Shown: positions 42,230 to 51,279 of the stretch, piece after piece | Layout of the letters: every line of letters begins with the position of its first letter | How positions within the stretch are numbered: position 1 is the first letter of the stretch | Assembly (NCBI GenBank): GCA_001898165.1 | Contig: MKTD01000066.1 | Span: 7,888-71,887, forward strand | DNA length: 64,000 bases | From: Bacteroidia bacterium 43-41 | GTDB lineage: Bacteria; Bacteroidota; Bacteroidia; Bacteroidales; Dysgonomonadaceae | Direction of reading: 5' to 3' | Position numbers and translations under genes: made by a program | The notes under the pieces: generated by a model | What the model saw: the letters and a program-made list of their open reading frames with translations, nothing else | What the model was told of the DNA's origin: nothing | The model's database searches: none

Positions 42230-43488
42230 ACGATCATCTTCAGGAAATACTTCAGACCCTGCGTAAAAATAAATTGCGCACGGCACTCACAGGACTCTCG
42301 GTTTCGTGGGGAATTTTCATCCTCATTGTTTTATTAGGCGCCGGAAACGGATTAAAAAACGGAGTTATGGAAAACTTCAGCGACAGGGCCGTAAACCGCG
42401 TAACGCTTTGGTCGGGAACAACCTCCATGGTCCATAACGGACTTAAATCGGGGCGGAACCTACAGTTTTCGAATAAGGAGGTCGACCTCATCAAAACCGA
42501 TGTTAACGAAAGCCAGCTCATAGCGGCGCGCATCGATAAAACGCAAATCGTCACGTTTGGAGCTGAATACGGATCGTACAACGTTCGCGGCGTCATGCCC
42601 GACTACCGGGAGATAGAGAAACTGGTTATCAAACCCGATGACGGCCGTTTTATCAACGACTTGGATGTAAAGGGAACCAACAAGATAATTATCCTCGACA
42701 GTAAAATTGCCGAAACTCTTTTCAAAGGGGAGAAGGCGTTGGGGAATTACGTAAAAGTAGGTGAACTGATGTTTAAAGTAGTGGGTATCAATACAAAAAA
42801 AACACGTTGGGGCACTCCGAACGCTTATATTCCGTTTTCAACGGCACAAGCCATTTTTAATCCGAACAAAAAGTTCAACCAGATCACCTTCACTGTGGAC
42901 GGGTTGGAAACCAAAGCCGAAAATGACCGTTTCGATCAATCCCTGCGCAGTTTGATGGGAAGAAGCCTTAATTTCAACCCGGAGGATAAACAGGCACTGT
43001 GGGTAAATAATTCACAAGCCGAATATATTGAGACACAAAAGATTTTTGGCGGGATCACCTTGTTTGTCAGTATTATCGGTATACTCACCCTCATCGCGGG
43101 TATCGTAGGCGTTAGCAACATCATGCTGGTTTCTGTAAAAGAGAGGACGCGCGAAATAGGGATCCGCAAAGCCATTGGCGCTCCCCCATTATCCATCCTG
43201 AAAATCATAATCTTAGAGTCCCTCATCATTACGGCCATCTTTGGGTACATCGGAATGATTTTAGGTATTGGTTTGACCGAACTGATCAACTTTGTTATGG
43301 AACAATCTGCCAACGGGCAACCTGTTTCTGACGGGGTACAAATGTCGATCTTCAAAAACCCCACAGTAAACATGGGATATGCCGTTTTTGCGACCGTTGT
43401 CCTCATTATCGCAGGCATCATTGCCGGATACCTGCCTGCCCGTAAAGCAGTAAAAATCAGCCCAATTGAAGCAATGCGCCAAGAATGA
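42226..43488 (+). CDS. MacB-family permease 1
   Basis: A 420-residue protein with the MacB plan: N-terminal membrane helix (about 20-42), large periplasmic MacB_PCD domain (45-260) and the FtsX domain with three helices (about 285-405) containing GVSNIMLVSVKERTREIGIRKAIGA. It forms the membrane part of a mechanotransmission ABC exporter, probably as a heterodimer with the next gene product. Confidence 0.92.
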   Translation: MNDHLQEILQTLRKNKLRTALTGLSVSWGIFILIVLLGAGNGLKNGVMENFSDRAVNRVTLWSGTTSMVHNGLKSGRNLQFSNKEVDLIKTDVNESQLIAARIDKTQIVTFGAEYGSYNVRGVMPDYREIEKLVIKPDDGRFINDLDVKGTNKIIILDSKIAETLFKGEKALGNYVKVGELMFKVVGINTKKTRWGTPNAYIPFSTAQAIFNPNKKFNQITFTVDGLETKAENDRFDQSLRSLMGRSLNFNPEDKQALWVNNSQAEYIETQKIFGGITLFVSIIGILTLIAGIVGVSNIMLVSVKERTREIGIRKAIGAPPLSILKIIILESLIITAIFGYIGMILGIGLTELINFVMEQSANGQPVSDGVQMSIFKNPTVNMGYAVFATVVLIIAGIIAGYLPARKAVKISPIEAMRQE

Positions 43489-43520
43489 TACAGATGCGCG
43501 TAACACGTAATTCGTAAAAA

Positions 43521-44843
43521 ATGAATACTCAATTGCAAAAAGATAAACAAATTCACCATCCCCGAACTTCGCTTTGGAGGCGGCTTAGAGTGGCTTTATT
43601 CGACCTCGACCGTTGGTATGAAATATGGGTAACCATTACCCACAACAAGTCGCGCAGTTTTTTAACGGCATTCGGCGTTTTCTGGGGGATGTTTATGCTG
43701 GTACTGATGGTGGGAGCCGGTAATGCGTTAAGCGAAGGTATTTCATCCCAGATAGAAGGATTTGCGGGTAACTCCTGCTTTTTCTGGACACAAAACACAT
43801 CGAAACCGTACAAAGGGTTTCGCAAGGGGCGGAGCTGGAACATGTTGAACAGCGATGTGGAGATCATCCGCGAAAAAGTACCCGAATTGCAATACCTCTC
43901 CCCTATGCTCTTTGGCGGATCGAACGATAAAAATGTGGTTCGGGGCGAAAAGGGCGGCTCATACCGGGTAAAAGGCTGTTATCCCGAATACGACCTGATT
44001 GAAAAAAGCAAAATAATAAGCGGGCGGTATATTAATGATATAGACATTGCCGAAAACCGCAAGGTATGCATCATCGGTGAACGTGTTTACGAAGTGTTGT
44101 TTCAAACCGGGGAAGACGCCATTGGAAAACTGGTGAAAGTAAACGGCATTTATTTTCAAGTCATCGGTGTAGCCCGAAAAATGTCCAATGCAAGTATCGG
44201 CGGATCAACCGACGAATCGGTGATCTTACCTTTCAGCACCATGCAAAAAGCGTTTAATCAAGGCAATATCATTCACTTTTTAGGGGCAACTTCCCGTCCG
44301 GGAGTAAAAGTGAAAGTGGTGGAAGATAAAATTAAAGAGACGCTCAAAAGTGTTCACCAGATCAGTCCCGACGACAAGGAAGCCATCAGTTCGGCAAATA
44401 TCGAAGATCAGTTTACAATGTTCAACAACCTGTTCATCGGCATCCAGGCGCTCATCTGGATTGTGGGACTGGGAACCTTGCTTGCCGGCGCCATCGGCGT
44501 AAGCAACATCATGCTCGTAACCGTTCGCGAACGGACCAAAGAGATTGGTATCCGCCGTGCGTTGGGAGCAACACCGCAAAATATCATCGGGCAGGTGCTG
44601 ACAGAAAGTGTCGTGCTCACCGTTTTGGCCGGGATTGGCGGAATCGTTCTGGGGGTTGGCCTGCTGTCGGCAGTGGGTGTCGCGTTGAGCCAGGGCGATC
44701 AGTTTTTCAAAGACCCCCAGATCGGATTTGGAATGGCCGTAGGCTCACTGACCATATTACTGATTATCGGCACCTTTGCAGGCTCTATTCCTGCTCAACG
44801 CGCAATGATGATAAAACCCATCGAAGCGATCAGGGAAGAATAA
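43521..44843 (+). CDS. MacB-family permease 2
   Basis: A 440-residue paralogue of the preceding permease with the same layout: N-terminal helix (about 45-68), periplasmic domain and C-terminal FtsX domain with GVSNIMLVTVRERTKEIGIRRALGA. An N-terminal cytoplasmic extension of about 35 residues is longer than in permease 1. Two different permeases with one ATPase suggest a heteromeric transporter. Confidence 0.92.
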   Translation: MNTQLQKDKQIHHPRTSLWRRLRVALFDLDRWYEIWVTITHNKSRSFLTAFGVFWGMFMLVLMVGAGNALSEGISSQIEGFAGNSCFFWTQNTSKPYKGFRKGRSWNMLNSDVEIIREKVPELQYLSPMLFGGSNDKNVVRGEKGGSYRVKGCYPEYDLIEKSKIISGRYINDIDIAENRKVCIIGERVYEVLFQTGEDAIGKLVKVNGIYFQVIGVARKMSNASIGGSTDESVILPFSTMQKAFNQGNIIHFLGATSRPGVKVKVVEDKIKETLKSVHQISPDDKEAISSANIEDQFTMFNNLFIGIQALIWIVGLGTLLAGAIGVSNIMLVTVRERTKEIGIRRALGATPQNIIGQVLTESVVLTVLAGIGGIVLGVGLLSAVGVALSQGDQFFKDPQIGFGMAVGSLTILLIIGTFAGSIPAQRAMMIKPIEAIREE

Positions 44844-44897
44844 TCCGGATTGCGGATTGCGAGAAAACAATAAACATCAAAATTATATTCAGATCAA

Positions 44898-46004
44898 ATG
44901 AAAAAAGTATTAAAAATCGCCGGATTAGCGCTTTTAGTGCTATTGGTAATATGGACGTTCATCTTTTTATATAAAAAATCGCGTCCTAAAGTAAAAACGT
45001 ATCAGATTGAAACCGTTACGAAAAACAACATCGAAAAACGGACAGTGGCAACCGGAAAGGTACAGCCTCGAAATGAAATTCTCATAAAGCCGCAAATGTC
45101 GGGCATTATTTCAGAAATTTATAAAGAAGCGGGTGAAAAAGTGGTTGCCGGCGATATTATCGCCAAAATACAGGTTATCCCCGACATGGTGAACCTGAGC
45201 GGGGCCGAGTCGCGTGTGGAAAGAGCGCAATTAGCTGCCGATCAGAGCCGTAGCAATTACGAACGCGACCGAAAACTGTACGAAAACCAAGTCATCTCGA
45301 AAGAGGAATTTGAAAAAGTTCAACTTCAGTATAGAAGCGATCAGGAAGAACTCCGGGCAGCCAGCGACAACCTGAGCCTGGTGCGTACGGGAATTACCAA
45401 AAGTTCGGCAAAATACAGCAATACCCTCGTCCGCGCTACGGTGAGCGGAACTATTCTCGACATCCCCGTCAAGGTAGGAAACTCGGTTATACAGTCCAAC
45501 AACTTTAACGACGGCACCACTATCGCCTCGGTTGCCAACCTGAGCGATATGCTTTTCGTGGGAAAGATTGACGAAACCGAAGTAGGCAAACTTTCTGTGG
45601 AGATGCCCATGGAAATCACCATCGGTGCCATTCAGGACAAGAAGATCCCGGCGAAATTAGAATATGTCTCGCCCAAAGGGGTTGAAGAGAGCGGGGCCAT
45701 CCTTTTCGAGATGAAAGCAGCTATGGAAATGCCGGCTGATGTGTTTATCCGCGCCGGCTACAGCGCCAACGCCGATATTATTCTCAATCGCCGCGACAGC
45801 GTACTTTCCATCCCCGAAAGCTGTATCGAGTTCAGCAACGATTCGGCATTCGTCTATACGGTAAAAAGCGAAAAGCCGCAGGAGTTTAACCGCAAGTACG
45901 TAAAAACCGGCCTTTCCGACGGAATCAATATCGAAATCATTGAAGGGTTGAAACTCAACGATAAAGTACGCGGTAACGAGATTATTGAAACGAAAAAGAA
46001 TTGA
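44898..46004 (+). CDS. MacA-like periplasmic adaptor
   Basis: A 368-residue membrane-fusion protein anchored by an N-terminal helix (about 5-25). It contains the lipoyl halves (GIISEIYKEAGEKVVAGDIIAKI and VRATVSGTILDIPVKVG-type segments, each cut short here), a hairpin of about 90 residues (90-165; KLYENQVISKEEFEKV) and beta-barrel plus membrane-proximal domains. It joins the MacB-type transporter to the TolC-like channel encoded 12 bases downstream. Confidence 0.92.
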   Translation: MKKVLKIAGLALLVLLVIWTFIFLYKKSRPKVKTYQIETVTKNNIEKRTVATGKVQPRNEILIKPQMSGIISEIYKEAGEKVVAGDIIAKIQVIPDMVNLSGAESRVERAQLAADQSRSNYERDRKLYENQVISKEEFEKVQLQYRSDQEELRAASDNLSLVRTGITKSSAKYSNTLVRATVSGTILDIPVKVGNSVIQSNNFNDGTTIASVANLSDMLFVGKIDETEVGKLSVEMPMEITIGAIQDKKIPAKLEYVSPKGVEESGAILFEMKAAMEMPADVFIRAGYSANADIILNRRDSVLSIPESCIEFSNDSAFVYTVKSEKPQEFNRKYVKTGLSDGINIEIIEGLKLNDKVRGNEIIETKKN

Positions 46005-46016
46005 TCGTAAAGAAGT

Positions 46017-47318
46017 ATGAGAACATCTATCATCATCGCTATTTTTTGTAGTTTGTCCGCAATGGTATCGGCACAGCAATACACGCTCGAAGAGTGCATC
46101 AACATTGCCTTGCAAAACAACGTGAACATCAAACAGCAGGAACTGAACAAGGCACAGCGTCACATTGCTTACACTCAAGCAAGGAACGACCTGTTGCCCA
46201 GTGTGAACGCATCCGCGGGACAGAATTTTATTTTCGGCCGATCTATTGGCCTCGACAATACCTACCAGAATACCAACTCATCACAGACCTCGTTGGGCGT
46301 AGGAGCGAACATCACCTTGTTTGACGGATTGCGGATGAAGCATAACATCGATGCCAAACGTGCCGATTTAAGTGCCGCCGAAGCCGATTTAGAGAAGTTT
46401 AAAGACGACATGGAAATAAGCGTGGCAACGGCATTTCTGCAAGTTTTGCTGCAAAAGGAATTGTTGCAGATTGCCAATGAACAGATCCAATTAACGGATG
46501 CCAATATGAATCGCCGGAAAGAGTTGATAAAAAGCGGCAAGATGGCTCAGGGCGAGATTTATGAACTTGAAGCGCAGCGTGCCCGCGAAGAACAAAACAA
46601 GGTCCAGGCAGAAAGCAATCTTAAGCTGGCATTGCTCGATCTGGCTCAAATAATGGAACTGGACGATTTTTCGAATTTCGATGTTTCCGCTCCGCCGGTG
46701 GAGTCTATCATCAGTGAAGGAGTGCCGCTCTCACCATTCGATATTTTTCAAACCGCACTACTCACCCGTCCTGAAATAAAAGCAGCTGAGTACCGATGGC
46801 AGAGCAGCGAAAAAGAGGTGTTGATGGCAAAATCGCAACTTTACCCGTCACTCTCCTTTGGCGCTAATTTTGGAACCGGGTATTACAACATGAGCGGACG
46901 GCCCAATGACTCGTTCAATAAGCAAATCCGTAACAACATGAGCAATTCGCTCGGCTTCAGCCTGCGGATCCCTATTTTCAATAAATTCCAGACAAGGGAC
47001 AATATCCGGTTGGCAGAGCTTGCCGCAGCAAACAGCCAATTGGAAATAGACAAGGTAAAAATCGATCTTCGCAAACGTATTGAGCAGGCATACCAAAACG
47101 CCTTAGGTGCACAAAGCAAGTGGAGGGCCACGCAAAAATCGGAACTGTCGGGACGGGAAGCATATCGATTCGCACAGGAAAAATTTGATAACGGCCGGGC
47201 CAACCCCTACGAGCTTTTTCAGGCGAAAAGCAGCCTCACCCAAACATTATCCGATCAGGCACAAGCAAAATACGAATATGCTTTCCGCCTAAAAATACTG
47301 GAATTGTTAAAAAACTGA
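46017..47318 (+). CDS. TolC-family outer-membrane channel
   Basis: A 433-residue protein with a signal peptide (about 1-20, ending VSAQ) and two OEP repeats with long helices (about 27-60, 120-215, 330-425) and beta segments (TSLGVGANITLFDG, SLGFSLRIPIFNK). It is the exit channel of the MacAB-type system. It differs from the first TolC protein of the window in lacking the long N-terminal insert. Confidence 0.93.
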   Translation: MRTSIIIAIFCSLSAMVSAQQYTLEECINIALQNNVNIKQQELNKAQRHIAYTQARNDLLPSVNASAGQNFIFGRSIGLDNTYQNTNSSQTSLGVGANITLFDGLRMKHNIDAKRADLSAAEADLEKFKDDMEISVATAFLQVLLQKELLQIANEQIQLTDANMNRRKELIKSGKMAQGEIYELEAQRAREEQNKVQAESNLKLALLDLAQIMELDDFSNFDVSAPPVESIISEGVPLSPFDIFQTALLTRPEIKAAEYRWQSSEKEVLMAKSQLYPSLSFGANFGTGYYNMSGRPNDSFNKQIRNNMSNSLGFSLRIPIFNKFQTRDNIRLAELAAANSQLEIDKVKIDLRKRIEQAYQNALGAQSKWRATQKSELSGREAYRFAQEKFDNGRANPYELFQAKSSLTQTLSDQAQAKYEYAFRLKILELLKN

Positions 47319-47378
47319 TTTCGTGTAACGGAATCTGCCCATCGTACGTCTTATAGATAAAAATAAATTACTCCGATT

Positions 47379-48107
47379 ATGAAAAATTTCGCATTGACAA
47401 ATCTATTGATTCTCTCCATCGTTCTTTTCACGAACGGTGCATGTGCTCAAAGCAACCGCATTACAAATAAAAATTACAACGTAACAGCATTTTCCGCCCT
47501 GGTATCAAACACGGTGGGAAATATAGAATTCACACAATCTCCCAATTACAGCGTGAGTGCCGAAGGAGATGAAGAGATGGTTAACAACCTGATAGTAAAT
47601 GTAAAAGACAACAAGCTCAACGTGTCGATGAAGAAAGACCTGAAAAGGATGTTTGGTAACCGGCAGTCGGGAAAGCTCGTTATCAGGATAAGCTCACCAA
47701 ACCTCAGCCTGATTGAATCAGACGGTGTGGGGAATCTCGAATTGAAAGGAAGACTGGACGCACCCCAATTTAAAATCGTTTCTACGGGCGTGGGAAACAT
47801 CAATGCCCGGGATCTTGCTTCCGATAATATAGACATCACTTCAGACGGCGTGGGAAATATCGAAATGAAAGGATCTGCCACTTCAGTCTCTGTCGCATCA
47901 AAAGGCGTGGGAAACGTAAAGCTTGAGAACCTGAAAGCTGCGCGTGCGAAAATCGAATCGGGTGGCGTGGGAAATGTTACGTGCCATGCAACAGAATCGG
48001 TGGACATCAACGCCGACGGGATTGGCAACGTCACCTATTACGGCAATCCCATAACAAAGAATATCCGCAAAAATGGTATTGGGAAAGTAAAATCCGGAAA
48101 TCAGTGA
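47379..48107 (+). CDS. DUF2807 (head GIN domain) exported protein with GVGN repeats
   Basis: A 242-residue protein with a signal peptide (about 1-23). The early part (NYNVTAFSALVSNTVGNIEFTQ) is the start of a DUF2807 domain, a beta-helix-like fold that packs strands under repeated turns. At least six repeats with GVGN or GIGN recur at roughly 20-residue spacing (SDGVGNLEL, STGVGNINA, SDGVGNIEM, SKGVGNVKL, SGGVGNVTC, ADGIGNVTY). It is last in the export operon, 60 bases after tolC. The function of DUF2807 proteins is unknown; location is periplasm or cell surface. Confidence 0.85.
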   Translation: MKNFALTNLLILSIVLFTNGACAQSNRITNKNYNVTAFSALVSNTVGNIEFTQSPNYSVSAEGDEEMVNNLIVNVKDNKLNVSMKKDLKRMFGNRQSGKLVIRISSPNLSLIESDGVGNLELKGRLDAPQFKIVSTGVGNINARDLASDNIDITSDGVGNIEMKGSATSVSVASKGVGNVKLENLKAARAKIESGGVGNVTCHATESVDINADGIGNVTYYGNPITKNIRKNGIGKVKSGNQ

Positions 48108-48232
48108 TTTAATTATCAACTAATTACACTTCTCGAACAGTAAAGCACAGGGCTTAGTACAGCAACAAAATAAGCGGGCTAACAACAATCAGGATAATAT
48201 AACCACTCTACTTTTAGATTAAACTCTATTCA

Positions 48233-48264
48233 AAAACGGGCGCTTGTTCGAAAGCTCCCGTTTT
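48233..48264 (+). terminator. Intrinsic terminator after the export operon
   Basis: AAAACGGG (48233-48240) and CCCGTTTT (48257-48264) form a perfect eight-base stem with a 16-base loop that can pair further. It lies between the DUF2807 gene and the convergent yeiH gene and is A/T-flanked, so it could act on both strands. Confidence 0.6.
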
Positions 48265-48335
48265 ACTATTGACCGAAAGCTATTCGTTTACCGGATCGCT
48301 CCTGTTCCGGAGACCGTAACCGTGTCTTTCAGAAC

Positions 48336-49364
48336 CTATGAGATATATTTGACCATGTAGTATCCTCCAACCATTAACCACAAGAATAATATGAGCGCGA
48401 GCAAAAATGGTTTCACTCCGGCTTCCTTGAATTTTCTTAAATGAGTCTCAATACCCAAAGCCGTCATCGCCATTGTCAGCAGAAATGTATCTATATAATT
48501 TAGGGCATTTACAACACTCCCGGGTAGCAGGTTTAATGAATTGAAACCGATAACTGCGATAAACCCAAAAGCAAACCAGGGAATCGTAATTTTAATTGCA
48601 TGATGAGCTGTCCTTGCGCTACGATTGACTTGCCCGGCTATGATCAGGGAAAATATGAGCAGTATAGGCGCTAAAAACATGACCCTTATCATTTTTACAA
48701 TAACTGCCGTTCCGGTGACAGCCTCTCCCATGCCATTACCGGCTCCGACAACATGGGCCACTTCATGCACGGTAGCTCCCGTGTAAAGCCCCCATTGTTG
48801 AATGGTCAGATCCAACAGTCCACTTCTATACAATAGTGGGTATAAAAACATGGCAATAGTGCCAAAGATGACAACCGTAGATACGGCAATAGTTGTTTTA
48901 TGCGGTTTATTATTTATTACGGCCTCCATACCCAAAATTGCGGCGGCCCCACAAATGGCACTTCCGGTACTGGTCAATAATGCGGTCTCTTTATCTATTT
49001 TCAATAATTTCCCCATCAGTAATCCAATGATCAATGTGCCCGTAATGATAATCACATCAATTATAACTGCAGAAAGTCCCACAGACATAATGTTTTGAAA
49101 AGTAAGCCGGAACCCATATAGAACAATAGCTGTACGCAACAGTTTTTTTGATGCGAAGGTAATTCCCGGGAGCCACTCTTCGGGCATATTCTTTTTTAAT
49201 GTATTGCCGTACGCCATTCCCAATACAATGCCAATAATAAGCGGGCTCAGGGATAAGTATTGCATTACAGGAAATTGTGCAATGTAAAAGGATGCACAGG
49301 TAAACAGGGCGACAAAAAGTACTCCATGCAGCACATTCGCCCTTTTTTGCTCATTCGTCATCAT
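48336..49364 (-). CDS. yeiH: YeiH-family putative sulfate exporter (UPF0324)
   Basis: A 342-residue membrane protein with about ten helices. Family features are the early LSPLIIGIVLGMAYGN, the GSAICGAAAILG motif (about 135-146) and VHEVAHVVGAGNGMG (about 200-213). YeiH/TauZ proteins are proposed to export sulfate or related anions, without firm biochemical proof for most members. A LysR gene of the YeiE/CysB kind is divergent, the same neighbour relation as yeiE-yeiH in E. coli. Confidence 0.87.
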   Translation of the reverse strand: MMTNEQKRANVLHGVLFVALFTCASFYIAQFPVMQYLSLSPLIIGIVLGMAYGNTLKKNMPEEWLPGITFASKKLLRTAIVLYGFRLTFQNIMSVGLSAVIIDVIIITGTLIIGLLMGKLLKIDKETALLTSTGSAICGAAAILGMEAVINNKPHKTTIAVSTVVIFGTIAMFLYPLLYRSGLLDLTIQQWGLYTGATVHEVAHVVGAGNGMGEAVTGTAVIVKMIRVMFLAPILLIFSLIIAGQVNRSARTAHHAIKITIPWFAFGFIAVIGFNSLNLLPGSVVNALNYIDTFLLTMAMTALGIETHLRKFKEAGVKPFLLALILFLWLMVGGYYMVKYIS

Positions 49365-49380
49365 TTTTCTTTAATTTGTC

Positions 49381-49399
49381 TAACTTTGTCGCAAAGTTA
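49381..49399. promoter_or_regulatory. 19-bp palindrome made of two opposed -7 elements (yeiH/LysR intergenic)
   Basis: TAACTTTG, three bases, CAAAGTTA: perfect 8-base arms, each an exact -7 consensus for opposite strands. The minus-strand element gives a leader of about 22 bases to yeiH. The plus-strand one is far (130 bases) from the LysR start and may be fortuitous. The symmetry suggests a regulator site as well. Confidence 0.4.
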
Positions 49400-49513
49400 C
49401 GACAGAATAAAACCGGTTGTTGCTTTTATATTATTATGCTCCATAAAGAAAAGTTATGAAGGCCGGTACTTTTCCTCTCTTCTTTATAAGACAATAAACA
49501 GATTACTATTGAC

Positions 49514-50404
49514 ATGTTTAATTTCAGATTACAAGTTTTCTATACTGTTGCGCTCAACGCAAGTTTTACAAAGGCAGCCAGAGAATTACACATCACCCAG
49601 CCTGCTATAACCAACAACATCAGGGAGTTGGAAAATTCCCTAGGCATCAGCCTGTTTAACAGGAATCACGGTGGAATATCATTAACCGAAGCCGGCAGGA
49701 TAGTATTCGAATACACCGAACGTGCTATCGATCAATACAAGAAGATGGAATATGAAATTGGCCGATTGAAAAAATCTTTCTCCGGAAAGCTTAAAATCGG
49801 AGCCAGCACAACCATCGAGCAATATGTGCTTCCGGTACTATTATCCAGGTTCAATAAGAAATATCCCGATATCGAAATATTGGTATTCAATCACAATACG
49901 ATGAATGTAGAAAAGGATGTTCTATCCCATAAAATTGATTTGGGCGTAATAGAAGGGAATCCGGGGCAGATGGAGTTTAAGTACATTCCTTTTATGCAAG
50001 ATGAGATTGTAGCTATTGCCCATGTATCTCAACCCGTTTCTAAAAAATCACAGATATCGTTAGAGGAACTAATACACACACCGCTTGTTTTACGGGAAAT
50101 GGGCTCGGGAACCCTTGATGTTATTCTCAGCGCCTTGCAGAGACATGAAATAAAACTAAAAGATATGAATGTGAAGATGCATTTGGGAAGTACGGAAAGC
50201 ATTAAAAACTTTTTAAAAAGCAGCAACTGTATAGGTCTTATATCCGTCCACGCTGTCAGCAAAGAGGTTGCACGGGGAGATTTCCAGATAATCGATATCG
50301 ACGGATTAGATATCACCCGTACTTTTAATTTCATTTATCCTCAAGGCCAACAAGATGGGCTAACGGATATGTTTATCAATTTTTGCATGAAAAATAAAGA
50401 GTGA
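49514..50404 (+). CDS. LysR-type regulator (YeiE/CysB-like)
   Basis: A 296-residue LysR protein: winged helix-turn-helix 1-60 (ASFTKAARELHITQPAITNNIRELE) and a substrate-binding domain (about 90-296; KIGASTTIEQYVLPVLL). It lies divergent from yeiH, so it most likely controls that gene. In E. coli, YeiE responds to sulfite/sulfur or iron signals; transfer of that role to this protein is inference. Confidence 0.88.
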   Translation: MFNFRLQVFYTVALNASFTKAARELHITQPAITNNIRELENSLGISLFNRNHGGISLTEAGRIVFEYTERAIDQYKKMEYEIGRLKKSFSGKLKIGASTTIEQYVLPVLLSRFNKKYPDIEILVFNHNTMNVEKDVLSHKIDLGVIEGNPGQMEFKYIPFMQDEIVAIAHVSQPVSKKSQISLEELIHTPLVLREMGSGTLDVILSALQRHEIKLKDMNVKMHLGSTESIKNFLKSSNCIGLISVHAVSKEVARGDFQIIDIDGLDITRTFNFIYPQGQQDGLTDMFINFCMKNKE

Positions 50405-50432
50405 GTTGATGAAGATTTCAGGTTCCCGGTTG

Positions 50433-51149
50433 TCATAAATAGAGGTAGAAATCCCGTACCAAACCTATAAATTCAGGCGTGTAAACGTGATGCTTCTCCT
50501 CAATAACCAATTCATTCCTATCCACCTTCTTCTTAACTCCCACGTTAAACTCCAACAAAATTCTTTTAGGCGAGGCACCCCGTACAGGATACACAACTGT
50601 TTCGCGGGAGAGATGGAAATTTACTTTTTCGGCCACAAGCATTATATTCTCCCGTTCCAAAAACGGATAGATCAGTGAAAGAGTTCCGGTATCGTTCAAG
50701 AGCTCTTTGCTTAATACGAAAAGGTCATTCAGGGTGAGCGAGTCCGCGTGCCGCGCATCAGTCCTTCTCATATCGGGCGATGGCAGCGAATGGGTAAAAA
50801 AAGGCGGGTTGGAGACAATCAAATCGAATTGTCCGGCCGCAACCGGCACAAAATCCTGAAACGACAAAGGCAACACCTCAATCCTCTCTTTAAAACGCGA
50901 ATTTCCAACATTCTCTTTTGCTTGCAAAGCCGCCTCCGTATCTATTTCGATAGCGGTTATTTTTGCCAGGTTGTTTCGCTGTGCGGCAATTAAGGCAATT
51001 AAGCCCGATCCCGTCCCCACATCCAGGATCGATCTGCAGTCACTAACATCTGCCCAGGCGCCCAGCAGAACTCCATCGGTACCGACCTTCATCGCACATC
51101 TGTCGTGAAAAACAGTAAATTGCTTAAATTTAAAACAGTTATTCCCCAT
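50433..51149 (-). CDS. trmN6: tRNA1(Val) (adenine37-N6)-methyltransferase
   Basis: A 238-residue methyltransferase if started at the ATG at 51149; a longer reading frame to 51368 would add 73 unrelated residues and run through the lon promoter. Start MGNNCFKFKQFTVFHDRCAM is typical of the family, followed by KVGTDGVLLGAW, SAM motif I ILDVGTGSGLIALIAA (41-56), and the N6-adenine motif NPPF (115-118). It methylates A37 of tRNA-Val1 in enterobacteria. It is divergent from lon. Confidence 0.9.
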   Translation of the reverse strand: MGNNCFKFKQFTVFHDRCAMKVGTDGVLLGAWADVSDCRSILDVGTGSGLIALIAAQRNNLAKITAIEIDTEAALQAKENVGNSRFKERIEVLPLSFQDFVPVAAGQFDLIVSNPPFFTHSLPSPDMRRTDARHADSLTLNDLFVLSKELLNDTGTLSLIYPFLERENIMLVAEKVNFHLSRETVVYPVRGASPKRILLEFNVGVKKKVDRNELVIEEKHHVYTPEFIGLVRDFYLYL

Positions 51150-51163
51150 AAACGAAAGAAATT

Positions 51164-51196
51164 TATATTTGGCACGGAATTTGGTATATGATATAC
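51164..51196 (+). promoter_or_regulatory. -7 element and palindrome upstream of lon
   Basis: TATATTTG (51164-51171) fits the -7 consensus. GTATATGATATAC (51184-51196), a near-perfect palindrome, lies just after the predicted start of transcription and could bind a regulator. Confidence 0.35.
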
Positions 51197-51279
51197 GCGT
51201 TGTAAAAACAAAATTAATACATATTCTGTTCTCACGAAACACAATATGAATTGAACCGCATAGAAAACAAGTTAATAAT

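Noticed and set aside
49381..49388. Plus-strand promoter for the LysR gene at the palindrome
   Set aside because: It lies about 130 bases from the start codon and lacks a -33 element, so it is not listed as an independent promoter.
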